Shown in pieces: positions 47,571 through 56,599 of a stretch of DNA of 64,000 nt. The first letter of the stretch is position 1. Every line of letters begins with the position of its first letter. This DNA comes from Streptomyces flavochromogenes. GTDB lineage: Bacteria > Actinomycetota > Actinomycetes > Streptomycetales > Streptomycetaceae. The notes under the pieces are model-generated. The model saw nothing but the letters and a program-made list of their open reading frames with translations, was not told the DNA's origin and did no database searches. The position numbers and the translations under genes were made by a program. The DNA is taken from positions 248,001 through 312,000 of the forward strand of contig NZ_JNZO01000014.1 in assembly GCF_000717595.1 (NCBI RefSeq). Direction: 5' to 3'.

Positions 47571-48938
47571 ATGGACGCGCGCGAGGCGGCGCTCCGACAG
47601 GCGTACGACCATGCTGTCCGGTGGCTGTCGAGCCTGCCCGACCGCCGGATTCCCGCCCGCGCCTCGGTCGACGAGATCGTGAGCGCGCTCGGTGCCGAAC
47701 TGCCTGCCGGTCCCAGCCCGCCCGCCGACGTCGTCGACCTGCTGGCCACGGCCTGCGAGCCGGGGCTCACCGCGTTCCCGAGCGGCCGCTTCTACGGGTT
47801 CGTGGTGGGCGGCACCGAGCCGGCCGCGCTGGCCGCTGACTGGCTGGTCAGCGCCTGGGACCAGAATTGCGTGATGCGCACCGTCTCGCCCGCGTACGCG
47901 GCGGCGGAGGAGATCGCCGGCGCATGGTTGCTCGATCTGCTCGGTCTCCCGGGCGACAGCTCCGTGGGCTTCACCACGGGTGCGACGATGGCGAACTTCA
48001 CGTGCCTCGCCGCCGGGCGGGACACGGTCCTGCGGCGCGTCGGCTGGAACGTCACCCGCGACGGCCTCACGGGTGGCCCGCCCGTGCGTGTCGTCGCCGG
48101 CGAGTCCCGGCACATGGCCATCGACCTGGCCTTGCGCTACCTCGGGCTCGGTCGGCCCGAGCTGGTGGCGGCGGACGATCAAGGACGCATCGAGCCCGAG
48201 GCCCTGCGGAAGGCGCTGGCGGCCGGCGGACGACGCGCCACGATCGTGATCCTGCAGGCCGGCGACATCCATTCCGGCGCCTTCGATCCTTTCGCCGCGA
48301 GCATCCGTGCGGCGCGGGAGGCAGACGCCTGGGTCCATGTCGACGGCGCGTTCGGCCTGTGGGCGGCCGCATCGCCGCACCGCGCGCACCTGACGGCGGG
48401 CTGCGCGAACGCGGACTCCTGGGCGACGGACGCCCACAAGACGCTGAACGTCCCCTACGACTGCGGACTCGCGATCGTGCGCGACGCGTCCGCGGTCCGG
48501 GCGGCGATGGGCCAGCGTGGCGACTACCTCATCCAGCACGAGCAAGGCGACCCCATCGACAAGGTGCCCGAACTCTCGCGGCGCGGCAGGGCGTTCACCG
48601 TGTGGGCCGTCCTCAGGTCCCTGGGCCGATCAGGCGTGTCCGACCTCGTCGACCGCCTCTGTCGTCACGCCTCCGCGTTCGCCGCCGCCATCGCCGAGAT
48701 CGACGGCGCGACCGTTCTCAACGAGGTCGCGTTCACACAGGTCTGCGCCGAGTTCGGCAGCGACGCACGCACCGAGCGGGTACTCGCCCGGCTGCTCGAC
48801 GACGGCACGGCGTGGATCAGCGGCTCCACCTGGCACGGCAGGCGTGTCATGCGGATCTCGGTGAGCAACTGGTCGACCACCGACGACGATGTGGCGCGCA
48901 CGCTCGACGCGATCCGGCGCGCGGCCGCGGGCGCCTGA
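47571..48938 (+). CDS. Group II PLP-dependent decarboxylase
   Basis: 455 residues from ATG 47571; no ribosome site, so probably leaderless. SVGFTTGATMANFTCLAAGR (cofactor phosphate binding), VHVDGAFGLWAAAS (His/Asp stacking region), and the PLP lysine in WATDAHKTLNVPYDCG near residue 290 define the aromatic-L-amino-acid/glutamate decarboxylase family. Substrate not clear; related Streptomyces proteins are annotated as aspartate decarboxylase-like or aminotransferase class V. Single gene. Confidence 0.85.
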   Translation: MDAREAALRQAYDHAVRWLSSLPDRRIPARASVDEIVSALGAELPAGPSPPADVVDLLATACEPGLTAFPSGRFYGFVVGGTEPAALAADWLVSAWDQNCVMRTVSPAYAAAEEIAGAWLLDLLGLPGDSSVGFTTGATMANFTCLAAGRDTVLRRVGWNVTRDGLTGGPPVRVVAGESRHMAIDLALRYLGLGRPELVAADDQGRIEPEALRKALAAGGRRATIVILQAGDIHSGAFDPFAASIRAAREADAWVHVDGAFGLWAAASPHRAHLTAGCANADSWATDAHKTLNVPYDCGLAIVRDASAVRAAMGQRGDYLIQHEQGDPIDKVPELSRRGRAFTVWAVLRSLGRSGVSDLVDRLCRHASAFAAAIAEIDGATVLNEVAFTQVCAEFGSDARTERVLARLLDDGTAWISGSTWHGRRVMRISVSNWSTTDDDVARTLDAIRRAAAGA

Positions 48939-49028
48939 AGACCCGAGGATGCCACGGGACGCCACGTACGGGCGGACAGCGCTTCCGCCCCCGTGTGGGA
49001 GATCGCGGCCGGCCGGCCCGAGCAACGC

Positions 49029-49424
49029 CTACGACGTCAGGCGTCGGTAGGCGGCCCGGGCGTGGGCGATGCGGGCCGTCACGGTTCCCGCTCCCGCAGC
49101 GGCCAGAAGGCAGACGAGGCGGCCGACCTCGTACGGCATCTCCCACGTCAGCACACCGATGGGGGCGGTGGCGAAGGCATTGAGGACGAGCCAGCACAGG
49201 AGGGCGGTCCCCGGTGCGGCGGCGAAACGCGCTCCCGTGCTGACCAGGGCGACGACAAGACAGAGGGCCACCAGGTCGAGGGTGGGGTCGCCCTGTTCCT
49301 TGAGGAGGTTGAAGGCCGTGACCAGGACGAAGGCCGTGACGGCCGTGATGGTCCAGATGATCGAGGTGGCGGCCGGGACGGGTACGGGGCGGACGCCGGA
49401 GCTGATCGGTTTCCACTCGAGCAC
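49029..49424 (-). CDS. Integral membrane protein
   Basis: 131 residues from GTG 49424, chosen for GGAGG 6 nt upstream. Four hydrophobic spans (ATSIIWTITAVTAFVLVTAF, LDLVALCLVVALVSTGA, ALLCWLVLNAFATAPIGVL and VGRLVCLLAAAGAGTV). No family recognised; could be a small stress-related membrane protein. Confidence 0.7.
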   Translation of the reverse strand: MLEWKPISSGVRPVPVPAATSIIWTITAVTAFVLVTAFNLLKEQGDPTLDLVALCLVVALVSTGARFAAAPGTALLCWLVLNAFATAPIGVLTWEMPYEVGRLVCLLAAAGAGTVTARIAHARAAYRRLTS

Positions 49425-49476
49425 GCAGTGCCTCCCTCGCACGGTCGCCGCCTCCTTGCGGTCGAACCGACTGATG

Positions 49477-49530
49477 CCGTGGTCACTGTAACCGGGACTC
49501 GAACCCGCAGCTCACACGGTGAATGGGGGG
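49477..49530 (-). other. tRNA 3'-half-like segment
   Basis: On the minus strand GCGGGTTCGAGTCCCGG mimics a T-arm, with TTACAGTGACCA after it. No matching 5' acceptor strand (ACTGTAA), D-arm or anticodon arm is found upstream, so it is not a functional tRNA. It could be a relic or an old attachment-site core. Confidence 0.3.
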
Positions 49531-49660
49531 CATTCGCCCGCCAGTGGGGTCCTCATCACGCTGACTCTGGATGAGCAGCCCCCGGTGGTATGTCCCGGGG
49601 CCGAGGACCGGCCGCCCCCCGGTCCGGACATGCTCGCCTTCTACCGTTCCCACGCGACCT

Positions 49661-49903
49661 TCAGCGAGGGCTCTTGCCGCTGAGTCGGTGATCCTCCTCA
49701 AGCCCGTGCAGGGGCAACGGCGCGCAGTACTCCGTCCCGGTGTCCTCCGTGCTGACCGTGTACCCGCCGCCCTCCCCCTCGCGCGTGCCGACGCCGTGCT
49801 CCGGCCCGGTGCCGCTCTCCCGGATCGCCTCCGCGATCAGGGAGCCGTGATCGCCCTCAAGGCTCGTGTAGTGCTGCTTGCCGTCCAGGTCCAGGTGCGG
49901 TCG
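49661..49903 (-). pseudogene. Fragment of a small hypothetical protein
   Basis: An 80-codon open stretch with good codon bias (HLDLDGKQHYTSLEGDHGSL, then GEGGGYTVSTEDTGTEYCAP) ends at 49661. It is cut off by an in-frame stop at 49904-49906 with no start codon, so it is likely the 3' part of a broken gene. Function unknown. Confidence 0.4.
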
Positions 49904-49981
49904 TCATGCCGCAACCGTAGCCGCGCCGGCGGCGCGCCCTCCTGGTGCTCGGCGTCTGGCCGGGTACCCCTGAGGTCCCTC

Positions 49982-50830
49982 TCAGCGGAAGTCCGCCGCG
50001 TGGTCCACCGCCCACTCCCGGAAGGACCGGGCCGGAGTACCCGTGATGCGCTCGACCTCGTCGTTGACCGGCTCCGGACTGTCGAGCAGCGCCGCCTGGG
50101 CCGGCAGCACGGCCTCCACCAGTTCTGCCGGGTAGCCCGCGGCCTTCATCTGCTCGACGGCCTCGTCCAGTGCGATCTCCTCGAACCGGACAGGCCGCCC
50201 GATCGCCTCACCGATCAGTGCCACCTGCCGTTCCTGCGTGCACAGTTCGAGGCCGGTGATCAGGGGGCGGGCGCCGAGCAGGGCGTCGGTCGTCAGTGCG
50301 TGAACGGCGACCGCGGCGATGTCCTCCTCGTGGATCAGCGGGCGGGCCAGCCGTGCCAGTGGCGCTCGTACGGCACCGGTGGTGCGGATCTCCTCCGCCC
50401 AGCCCAGCGTGTTGCTCGCGAACCCGGTGGGCCGCAGTGCCGTCCACTCCAGGCCCGACGCCTCGATGAGACGCTCCAGCTCGGTGTGGAACATGGTGAT
50501 CGCCTCGCCCGGCTTCTCCTCGCCCCCGACCCCGGCGGACGACAGGTACACCACCCGCCGGGCGCGCTTCCCGATCGCGTCGACCACGTCCGACGCGCCC
50601 TCGGCGCTCAGGAACGGCCACACCAGGAAGACGGAGTCGACGCCTTCCAGAGCCGCGTCCAGTGACGCGGGATCAGCGAGGTCGCCGCGTACCGCCTGCA
50701 CACCCTCCGGGAGGTCCGCCTCCCCTCTCACCAGCGCCCGCACGGGCACGCCCGCCGCGTGCAGTCGGGCCACCACCGCGCCGCCGACCTTTCCGGTCGC
50801 GCCGGTCACCAGGATCCTGGGCTGTGTCAT
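49982..50830 (-). CDS. NmrA-like NAD(P)-binding oxidoreductase
   Basis: 282 residues from ATG 50830 with GGAGG 5 nt upstream. RILVTGATGKVGGAVVARLH is the Rossmann motif, followed by VRGDLADPASLDAALEGVDS and YLSSAGV. Lacks the YxxxK of true SDRs, typical of NmrA/azoreductase-like sensors of redox state or quinone-type substrates. Single gene. Confidence 0.83.
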   Translation of the reverse strand: MTQPRILVTGATGKVGGAVVARLHAAGVPVRALVRGEADLPEGVQAVRGDLADPASLDAALEGVDSVFLVWPFLSAEGASDVVDAIGKRARRVVYLSSAGVGGEEKPGEAITMFHTELERLIEASGLEWTALRPTGFASNTLGWAEEIRTTGAVRAPLARLARPLIHEEDIAAVAVHALTTDALLGARPLITGLELCTQERQVALIGEAIGRPVRFEEIALDEAVEQMKAAGYPAELVEAVLPAQAALLDSPEPVNDEVERITGTPARSFREWAVDHAADFR

Positions 50831-51003
50831 CGGAACCTCCACGTCTCGCCGTTCGATGACACGACTCTCGTACATCAACCAAGGTTCAGGTCAAGCGCCG
50901 GCCGACGGAGCGCTGACCGCCGGGCCGCCGGAGGCACGTAGAGGGCGCCTACCGTCCCGTTCCAGGACCTCACGGAGCGACTCCTCAAGGCCGGAATATC
51001 CAC

Positions 51004-51500
51004 GTGAGCGGGCCCTTTGTGCATGGTCCGCCCTCTCCGGGCGGCCAAGACCGTGGGCACATCGCGTCCCCCGCCCGGCACTCTCCCCGGAGGCCCACGT
51101 GGACCACCCGAACCCGGCAGTGCCTGCCCCCCCACACCTCACGGAGAACGGTCGTGGCCGGCCTGGCCGCCGTTCCCCTGGCCATCGGCGTGGGGGCCGG
51201 TACCGCCGCAGCCGACCCCTCCGCCGCGGCCGGCACCGAGGTCGACACCGAACTCACGCTGGTGTCACGCGATGTGAAGGTCACCGTGGGTACCCCGTTC
51301 CCTCGCGTCGTGCGGTACACGCACCGGAGCACGGGCCCGGCTGTCGCCGGGCGAATCCGACCGGAGGACAGCCGCTCGACTCGGTGTCTCCTTGCGGACA
51401 GTGGAGCGCCGGATCCAGGCCCTGATGGAGCCGGCGGGCGGTCGGTCCAGGTTTCAGCTGGGCTGCTACGCAGCCCAGAACGGCTGGCTCCCCGTCGACC
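51004..51500 (+). pseudogene. Junction of two gene fragments: exported glycosidase-like N-terminus and LuxR-type C-terminus
   Basis: From about 51140 a Tat-like signal (RRTVVAGLAAVPLAIGVGAG) is followed by LTLVSRDVKVTVGTPFPRVV and RYTHRSTG, resembling the first beta domain of exported endo-alpha-N-acetylgalactosaminidase-like proteins. At about 51345 this stops making sense, and a different frame reads AARLGVSLRTVERRIQALME then SRFQLGCYAAQNGWLP to a stop near 51530. That is the HTH end of a LuxR regulator. A deletion seems to have joined two unrelated genes. Confidence 0.5.
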
Positions 51501-51609
51501 ACGGCACCGGCGTGGCGGACGGGTCCTGACTGCGGGGTGGCGGCCTTCCGTCACGTCGGTGGATCGCCGCCCGTAGCCCTTCGCGACAGACAGGCGCAAC
51601 ACACGGGCG

Positions 51610-51635
51610 CTCCCCGGCAGTCGACGGCCGGGGAG
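51610..51635. terminator. Terminator downstream of the TetR gene
   Basis: CTCCCCGGC (51610-51618) pairs with GCCGGGGAG (51627-51635), 9-bp stem, 8-nt loop, 37 bp after the TetR stop. Confidence 0.6.
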
Positions 51636-51671
51636 TCTCCTCCGCACGCGCCACGGGGGGGGACCCTCGCG

Positions 51672-52274
51672 TCAGCCGTCCACCCCGACCGCACGGGTGA
51701 CGAGCTGCAACACCGCTTCCACCAGGTGTTCGTCCGGCAGCTGTTGCTCTCCGATCACACGGAACAGCAATGATCCCGCGACCAGCGTGGCGACGGCCTC
51801 CACATCCGTGCCGGGGCGGACATCCCCCCGGGCGATACCCCGCTCGAGGATGCGCCTGGTCTCGCCCGTCGCCCGGGCGATGTAGTCCGCGTACGCGCTC
51901 CGAACCGACCCCGTCTCGGCTGCCGAGCCGATCACACCGGCGAGCAGGCGGTCCGCTCCCGGCACCCGGTACGCCTCCATGCGAATCATCAGGATTTCTC
52001 GCAGTTCAGCACGGAAGTCCCCCCTGTCGGGGACGGACAGCGGACCGATGCGCGACTCGGCGGCCGCGAGGATCAGGTCCTGCTTGGTGGGCCACCGCCG
52101 GTACATGGCCGGCTTGCTCACCTCGGCGCGGGCGGCGACGGCGTCCATCGTGACCGCGCCCATCCCCTGCTCCGCGATCAGCTCCACGACGGCGTCGAGC
52201 ACCGCACGCGTGACCCGCTCTTCCCGCGGACGGCCCGGCCCCCGCACCACGTCTCCATCCTGTTTCTCCACCAT
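51672..52274 (-). CDS. TetR-family regulator
   Basis: 200 residues. The N-terminal HTH is VTRAVLDAVVELIAEQGMGA then AVAARAEVSKPAMYRRWPTK. The C-terminal ligand domain has the TetR_C_11-type ending LLFRVIGEQQLPDEHLVEAV. It diverges from the dioxygenase operon across a 190-bp region with repeated operator-like sites, so it most likely represses that operon until a substrate or CoA-ester ligand binds. Confidence 0.88.
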   Translation of the reverse strand: MVEKQDGDVVRGPGRPREERVTRAVLDAVVELIAEQGMGAVTMDAVAARAEVSKPAMYRRWPTKQDLILAAAESRIGPLSVPDRGDFRAELREILMIRMEAYRVPGADRLLAGVIGSAAETGSVRSAYADYIARATGETRRILERGIARGDVRPGTDVEAVATLVAGSLLFRVIGEQQLPDEHLVEAVLQLVTRAVGVDG

Positions 52275-52369
52275 GTTCCGACCCTATGGGCTGCACCGCC
52301 CTCCACGCAGGCAGGGCCGTCCCACACCTCCGGGCATCGACGCGCCGACACAGCGGGACGAGAGTTCCC

Positions 52370-52443
52370 GCCGGTATCGAAATTGACGCGCGCAGACCCT
52401 TGCGGCGACCTCACGCCATATCAATACTGCCGGTAACGAATTC
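52370..52443. promoter_or_regulatory. Repeated operator-like sites and promoter of the catabolic operon
   Basis: GCCGGTAWCGAAWT occurs at 52370-52384 (with TATCGAAATT) and 52429-52443 (with TAACGAATTC), 59 bp apart in direct orientation. Between them, TTGCGG near 52400 and AATACT near 52423 are 17 bp apart and could be the -35 and -10 of the plus-strand operon. The second site would cover the transcription start. Confidence 0.45.
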
Positions 52444-52465
52444 ACGGTCACCGCGGAGGAACTCC

Positions 52466-53389
52466 ATGACCATCAGCGTCCCCAGGCCCAAGCCCGCCCT
52501 CGACAAGCCCTTGATGCACTACGGGCGCCGAGTCCTGCACCGTACGGAGCCGGACACCCCGCAAGCCGAGTACAAGCTCGTGGGCGTCGCCGCGCTCACC
52601 CCCCACATCGGTGCGGAGATCACCGGTGTCGACCTCTCGCACCCGATCGATGCCGAACTCGCCGACGAACTGCGGCGGGCCCTGCTGGAGTGGAAGGTGA
52701 TCTTCTTCCGCGGTCAGCACCGCTTCACGTCCGAACACCACCTCGCGCTCGCCGGCGTCTGGGGCCCGCCCGAGGTGAACCCCTTCTTCCCCGAGGGCGA
52801 CACCGTCGGGGTCTCCCGGCTGGCCAAGGACGCCAAGGCCATCGGCAACGAGAATATCTGGCACAGCGATCACTCCTTCATGGCCGCACCCGCCCTCGGG
52901 TCGGTGCTGCGCGCCGTGGAAGTGCCGTCAGCCGGCGGCGACACCATGTGGGCGGACATGGCCGTCGCCTACGACAACCTCTCGCAGGCCATGAAGGTCA
53001 GGATCGACGGACTCACCGCGATCCACGACTGGGTACCCAGCTGGGGCGCCACCATGACCGAGGACCAGATCGCCGCACACCGGAGCACGCTCCCGCCGGT
53101 GGAACATCCCGTCGTCGTCCGCCACCCCCAGTCGGGCCGCAAGGTGCTGTACGTCAACGAGCCCTTCACCACGCGGATCGTCGGCCTCTCCGAGGCGGAG
53201 AGCCGCGAACTGCTCGACGAGCTCGTCCTGCAGGCCAGGGTGCCGGAATTCCAGGTGCGCTTCCGCTGGCAGCCGGACTCGGTCGCGATCTGGGACAACA
53301 TCGCGGTCCAGCACTACGCGATCAACGACTACTACCCGCGGCGCCGCGTCATGGAGCGCATCGCGATCGCGGGAGCCCCCCTCTCCTGA
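52466..53389 (+). CDS. TauD/TfdA-type 2-oxoglutarate-dependent dioxygenase
   Basis: 307 residues, GGAGGA upstream of ATG 52466. The iron ligands are in IWHSDHSFMA (HxD, about residue 133) and the distal His in NIAVQHYAINDYYPRRR (about residue 288), with the 2-oxoglutarate Arg following. These enzymes hydroxylate next to a sulfonate, ether, sulfate or carboxylate group and release an aldehyde or ketone. First gene of the operon; an aldehyde dehydrogenase two genes on suggests the product is an aldehyde. Confidence 0.88.
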   Translation: MTISVPRPKPALDKPLMHYGRRVLHRTEPDTPQAEYKLVGVAALTPHIGAEITGVDLSHPIDAELADELRRALLEWKVIFFRGQHRFTSEHHLALAGVWGPPEVNPFFPEGDTVGVSRLAKDAKAIGNENIWHSDHSFMAAPALGSVLRAVEVPSAGGDTMWADMAVAYDNLSQAMKVRIDGLTAIHDWVPSWGATMTEDQIAAHRSTLPPVEHPVVVRHPQSGRKVLYVNEPFTTRIVGLSEAESRELLDELVLQARVPEFQVRFRWQPDSVAIWDNIAVQHYAINDYYPRRRVMERIAIAGAPLS

Positions 53390-53431
53390 ATCACGCGGCC
53401 ACCTCTTGTCCACCACTCCCGGAGGAACCCT

Positions 53432-54781
53432 GTGAACCCATCCGCCACCGTGCGTGGAGTACACGCCGAGGCTCCGTCAGCAGATCGGAAGCCCGGCGCC
53501 CGCGCCTGGATCGTGACCGGCCTGCTCGTGGCCTTCATGATGGTCAACTTCGCGGACAAGTCCGTGCTCGGCCTCGCCGCCGAGGAGATCCGCTCCGACA
53601 TGGGCCTGTCCGCGACCGAGTTCGGGCTCGCCAACAGCGCGTTCTTCCTGCTGTTCTCGGTGGCCGCCGCGGCGGTGGGGGTGCTCGCCGATCGCGTACC
53701 GCCGAAATGGCTGCTGCTGACGATGGCCCTCCTCTGGTCGGTGGCCCAGACCCCGGCCGCGCTCGGCGGCGGCCTGGCGGTGCTGATCGGATCACGTGTC
53801 CTGCTCGGCGCCGCGGAAGGCCCCGCCTTCCCCGTCGCCCAACAAGCCGCGCTGTCCTGGTTCCCCAACCACCGGCGCAACCTGCCCGGGGCACTGGTCA
53901 CCCTGGGCGTCACCCTGGGCGTCATCACCGCGGCTCCCGGTCTGACCTGGGTCATCCACCATCACGGCTGGCGGGCCGCCCTCTGGGTGGTAGCCGCCGT
54001 GGGAGCGGTGTGGGCGCTGCTGTGGGCCGTGCTGGGTGCCGACGGGCCGTACCGGACCGACGCCGCAGAGGCACCCCGCGCCGGCTCCCGGCCGGCAACC
54101 GACGCCGGAGCGGCGGCCAGACCCCCCTACCGACGCGTCTTCGCCACCCGTACCTGGGTCGGCACCACCACGGCGTACTTCACCAGTTACTGGGCCGTGG
54201 CACTGATGCTCATCTGGCTGCCCTCCCACCTGCGCGACGGCCTCGGGCATTCCGCCTCCGCCTCCGGCGTGCTCGTCGCCGTCCCCTGGGCGATCGGCGC
54301 CCTCGCGCTGCTCGGCCAGGCAGCTGTCACCGGATGGCTCATGCGCCGGGGGGTCGGCAGCCGCTGGGCTCGCGGCCGGGTCGGCGCGGTGCTCCTTCTC
54401 CTCGCCGCCTCCGCCTGCCTGACCGTGCCGCTCTTCGACGGTGTCGGGGCCAAGACGGCACTCCTGGTCGCGGGGTTCGGCCTCGGCGGTTCCTTCGCGA
54501 CCGTCGCGGTGACCACGGTCGCCGAACTCGCCCCGCCCGTACGTCGCGGCGGCGCCCTCGGTGCGATGAACGCCGCCGTCACCACCGCCGGGCTCATCGC
54601 CCCGGCGGTGGTGGGGCACATGGTCGACACTCAGGGTGCCGCGGGCTACCAGAGCGCGGTGGTGATCTCCGGCGCGCTGCTGCTCGCGGGCGGCGTCGCG
54701 GCCTGGACCCTGATCGACCCGGCCCGTGACGCCGACGCCCTTCGCCTGAGCACCCGGGCACCTGAGCACCTGAGCACCTGA
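53432..54781 (+). CDS. MFS transporter (ACS family-like)
   Basis: 449 residues from GTG 53432 with GGAGGA upstream. About 12 membrane spans; FADKSVLGLAAEEIRSDMGL at the first loop and the GVLADRVPPKWLL motif A-like loop are typical of the anion:cation symporter family that imports organic acids. It should bring in the operon's substrate. The C-terminus runs into a tandem octamer repeat that contains the stop codon. Confidence 0.86.
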   Translation: MNPSATVRGVHAEAPSADRKPGARAWIVTGLLVAFMMVNFADKSVLGLAAEEIRSDMGLSATEFGLANSAFFLLFSVAAAAVGVLADRVPPKWLLLTMALLWSVAQTPAALGGGLAVLIGSRVLLGAAEGPAFPVAQQAALSWFPNHRRNLPGALVTLGVTLGVITAAPGLTWVIHHHGWRAALWVVAAVGAVWALLWAVLGADGPYRTDAAEAPRAGSRPATDAGAAARPPYRRVFATRTWVGTTTAYFTSYWAVALMLIWLPSHLRDGLGHSASASGVLVAVPWAIGALALLGQAAVTGWLMRRGVGSRWARGRVGAVLLLLAASACLTVPLFDGVGAKTALLVAGFGLGGSFATVAVTTVAELAPPVRRGGALGAMNAAVTTAGLIAPAVVGHMVDTQGAAGYQSAVVISGALLLAGGVAAWTLIDPARDADALRLSTRAPEHLST

Positions 54782-54805
54782 GCACCTGAGCACCTGAGCA
54801 CCTGA
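54758..54805. repeat. Six tandem copies of an 8-bp unit across the MFS stop codon
   Basis: GCACCTGA is repeated six times without error. The MFS stop TGA (54779-54781) is the end of the third copy. As the unit is not a multiple of three, gain or loss of copies upstream of the stop would shift the reading frame of the last residues. Confidence 0.85.
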
Positions 54806-54850
54806 GCGTCGGTTCCCCCCTTACACCCCAGCTGACCGAGGAGTACACCT

Positions 54851-56560
54851 GTGGCCGTCCCTGCCACCGACACCGCTTTGCTGGATCAATCCCTCGCCAC
54901 GCTGCGCGAGAGCGCGGATTCATGGACCACGACCCCGGTCGCCGAACGGATCACGCTGCTGGAGAACATGCTGCCGCGGGTGGTCGACAGTGCCGCGGCC
55001 ATGGCCGCCGCCTGCGCCCGCGCCAAGGGGTACGGGCCCGACTCCCCCTGGGCGGCCGAGGACTGGATCGGAGCGCCGTGGGCGCTCGCCCAGAACGTGA
55101 GCGCCACCCTTCATGTGCTGCGCCGGATCGCCGAAGGCAAGGACCCGGTCGACACCGGGGCCGTACAGGATTCGGCCGGCCGCACGTTCGTCGATGTCTT
55201 CCCCGCGACCGGCTGGGACCGCCTGCTGCTCAACGGGTTCACCGCCCGGGTGTGGATACGCCCGGGAACCGACGCCCAGCAGGTGCGGGACCGGGCGGCA
55301 GGCGAATACCGCGGGCGGCCCGGACGCCCGGCCGTCGCGCTGGTGCTCGGCGCCGGCAACGTCGCCTCCATCACCGCACTCGACATCCTGCACAAGCTGT
55401 ACGCCGAAGGCCAGGTCGTCGTGGCCAAGATGAACCCGGTCAACGCCTACTTGCGTCCGCACTTCGAACGGATCTTCGCCGACTTCACCGACCGCGGCTG
55501 GGTGCGGTTCGTCGAAGGCGGTACGGCCGAGGGAGGCTACCTGGCCTCCCACTCCGACGTCGACGCGATCCACGTCACCGGCAGCAGCAGCACCCACGAC
55601 GCGATTCTCTGGGGCACCGGCGAACGCGCCGCGCAGCGTCGCCGCGACGACACCCCACTCGTCACCAAGCCGTTCACCAGCGAGCTCGGCGGCATCAGCC
55701 CGTGCATCGTGGCACCGGGGCCCTGGAGCGAGGCGGACTTCCGCTTCCAGGCCGAACACATCGTCACCAGCAAGATGAACAACTCCGGTCACAACTGCAT
55801 CGCCACCCAGATCCTGGTGCTCCCCCGCTCGTGGGACGGCACCGAGCGCCTCCTGGACGAGATCCGGAGGGTGCTGCGTGAACTTCCGCCGCGCAGCGAC
55901 TACTACCCCGGCGCCGAGCGGCGTCTCGGAGCCGTCCGCGAGGCGCACCCGCAGGCCGAGTCGCACGGCGAGGCGGACTCCCGCATCCTGGTCCCCGACA
56001 TCACCGACCACGATGACCTGATGATCACCGACGAGGTCTTCGGCAGCGCCCTGGGCGTGGTCCGCCTCCCGGACGCCTCCCCCGCCGAATTCCTGCGCGC
56101 CGCGGTGGAATTCGCCAATGACACCCTGCCGGGCACTCTCGGTGCGACTCTCGTGGTCCACCCCACGACCGAGAGGAAGCACCGCGCTGCGGTGGAGGCC
56201 GCCATCACGGACCTCCGCTACGGAACCCTCGGCGTCAACTGCTGGTCCGGCATGGGATTCCTGCTGGGCTACACCCCCTGGGGTGCCTATCCCGGACACT
56301 CCCCGCAGGACATCGGCAGCGGCGTCGGCTTCGTACACAACGCCTTCATGCTCGAGGACGTCGAGAAGACCGTGTTGCGCGCCCCCTTCGCGCCCGCACC
56401 GCGCGGACTGTTCACCGGCTCCCCCTCGCTGTCCCCGCGCCCGCCCCATTTCGTCACCAACCGCACGGGACTCACCACCATCGAGCGGCTCACCCACTTC
56501 ACCGCTGCCCCGGGTGTGACCAAACTGCCCGCGCTCTTCGCTTCCGCGCTGCGCGGTTGA
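54851..56560 (+). CDS. Aldehyde dehydrogenase family protein
   Basis: 569 residues from GTG 54851 with GAGGAG upstream. Longer than the usual 490. The catalytic Cys is in NNSGHNCIATQ near residue 315; the general base region is TSELGGISPCIVAPG; NAD binding is around VIALVLGAGNVASIT. The C-terminal 60 residues match a subgroup that ends in a PHFVTNRTGLTTIERL motif. It would oxidise the aldehyde made by the dioxygenase to an acid for the following CoA ligase. Confidence 0.82.
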   Translation: MAVPATDTALLDQSLATLRESADSWTTTPVAERITLLENMLPRVVDSAAAMAAACARAKGYGPDSPWAAEDWIGAPWALAQNVSATLHVLRRIAEGKDPVDTGAVQDSAGRTFVDVFPATGWDRLLLNGFTARVWIRPGTDAQQVRDRAAGEYRGRPGRPAVALVLGAGNVASITALDILHKLYAEGQVVVAKMNPVNAYLRPHFERIFADFTDRGWVRFVEGGTAEGGYLASHSDVDAIHVTGSSSTHDAILWGTGERAAQRRRDDTPLVTKPFTSELGGISPCIVAPGPWSEADFRFQAEHIVTSKMNNSGHNCIATQILVLPRSWDGTERLLDEIRRVLRELPPRSDYYPGAERRLGAVREAHPQAESHGEADSRILVPDITDHDDLMITDEVFGSALGVVRLPDASPAEFLRAAVEFANDTLPGTLGATLVVHPTTERKHRAAVEAAITDLRYGTLGVNCWSGMGFLLGYTPWGAYPGHSPQDIGSGVGFVHNAFMLEDVEKTVLRAPFAPAPRGLFTGSPSLSPRPPHFVTNRTGLTTIERLTHFTAAPGVTKLPALFASALRG

Positions 56561-56599
56561 ACCCCCGCCCCTACGTCTCCGAGAACGAGAGGCCCCCAG

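Noticed and set aside
44609..47839. 1,076-residue plus-strand frame
   Set aside because: It covers the antisense of the CYTH and Tat-exported genes and is almost pure Arg/Gly/Pro low complexity; no start signal or motif.
49477..49550. Possible tRNA gene on the minus strand
   Set aside because: No complementary acceptor strand, D-arm or anticodon arm can be drawn; only the T-arm is convincing.
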